The notes beneath the pieces were generated by a model, which was given only the letters and a program-made list of their open reading frames with translations, was not told the DNA's origin and searched no databases. The position numbers and the translations under genes were made by a program. This document shows positions 63,691 through 64,000 of a stretch of 64,000 nt of DNA, in pieces (position 1 is the stretch's first letter; every line of letters begins with the position of its first letter). Source of the DNA: Streptomyces sp. NBC_01481 (GTDB lineage Bacteria; Actinomycetota; Actinomycetes; Streptomycetales; Streptomycetaceae); contig NZ_JAPEPT010000006.1 of assembly GCF_026339995.1 (NCBI RefSeq), forward strand, positions 124,001 to 188,000, read 5' to 3'.

Positions 63691-64000
63691 GTGCCGGCCG
63701 ACTACGACATGGGGATCATCCGTGAGCGGGTCGCGACAAGGGGGCATCTCCTGGACGACTTCCCGGGGCTGGGGCTCAAGGCGTATCTGATGCGCGAGCG
63801 CGCCGACGGCTCCCCGGTGAACCAGTACGCGCCGTTCTATCTGTGGGCCGCGCCCGAAGGCATGAACGGCTTCCTGTGGGGACCGGGGTTCCAGGGCATC
63901 GTCAACGGCTTCGGACGTCCGGTCGTCCAGCACTGGACGGGGCTGGCATACGAAGAGGGACCCGCGTCCGGTGCCGTGCCGCGGACCGCGACACGCCGTC
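63691..64000 (+). pseudogene. DUF4865 gene, 3' part of split gene (runs off window)
   Basis: The frame reads VPADYDMGIIRERVATRGHL, then LDDFPGLGLKAYLMRERADGSPVNQYAPFYLWAAPEGMNGFLWGPGFQGIV, the body of a DUF4865 protein. Its first seven codons are missing here and are found at 55425. A GTG at 63691 could allow weak re-initiation. The gene has no known function. Confidence 0.85.

Overview
High-GC actinobacterial chromosome, almost certainly Streptomyces. The evidence is GC-rich third positions throughout, GGAGG-type ribosome sites, and typical Streptomyces neighbours: TerD, a beta-helix/AAA protein, an RsbW-like kinase, DUF6643 and XRE/TPR regulators. No rRNA, tRNA or CRISPR array was seen.

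Region 1 (1-20.3 kb) is the edge of a nonribosomal peptide cluster on the minus strand. One reading frame runs without a break from an ATG at 17327 off the left edge. It encodes more than 5,775 residues and six C-A-T modules, the sixth cut by the window. The adenylation pockets read approximately aromatic (Tyr-like) - Thr - basic? - Pro - hydrophobic/aromatic? - unknown. Upstream lies an ABC exporter with an extra N-terminal HMA-like domain, preceded by a small DUF5132-like gene. Modules 1/2 and 5/6 share a near-identical tract of about 2.2 kb, broken exactly at the A-domain substrate-pocket core.

Region 2 (20.6-27.6 kb) has a membrane-anchored alpha/beta hydrolase divergent from a four-gene peptide-type ABC importer operon: a lipoprotein binding protein, a permease, a fused permease-ATPase and an ATPase.

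Region 3 (28-54.7 kb) looks like ordinary chromosome. It has an MHS-family transporter, a GAF/PucR regulator, a 3-hydroxybutyrate dehydrogenase-like SDR, a Nudix hydrolase, Lnt, a Wzy-like membrane protein, a PH-like membrane protein, MurI, an HpnB-like glycosyltransferase, a TerD-TerA protein, DUF6643, an Rv1733c-like protein, a beta-helix/AAA protein, a giant membrane hydrolase, a DeoR regulator, two SRPBCC proteins, a Cds1-like PLP enzyme, a small protein, an RsbW-like kinase and a SHOCT-ABC transporter operon.

Region 4 (54.8-64 kb): a TetR gene with a near-palindromic operator is followed by the first six or seven codons of a DUF4865 gene. The remainder of that gene resumes at about 63.69 kb and leaves the window. 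The 8.25 kb between is an integrative element. It starts with a large serine recombinase and carries a two-component system divergent from a DUF6326-like membrane protein, a degenerate IS66 copy that truncated another gene, an ImmA/IrrE remnant, and an XRE-TPR regulator with two tiny downstream genes.
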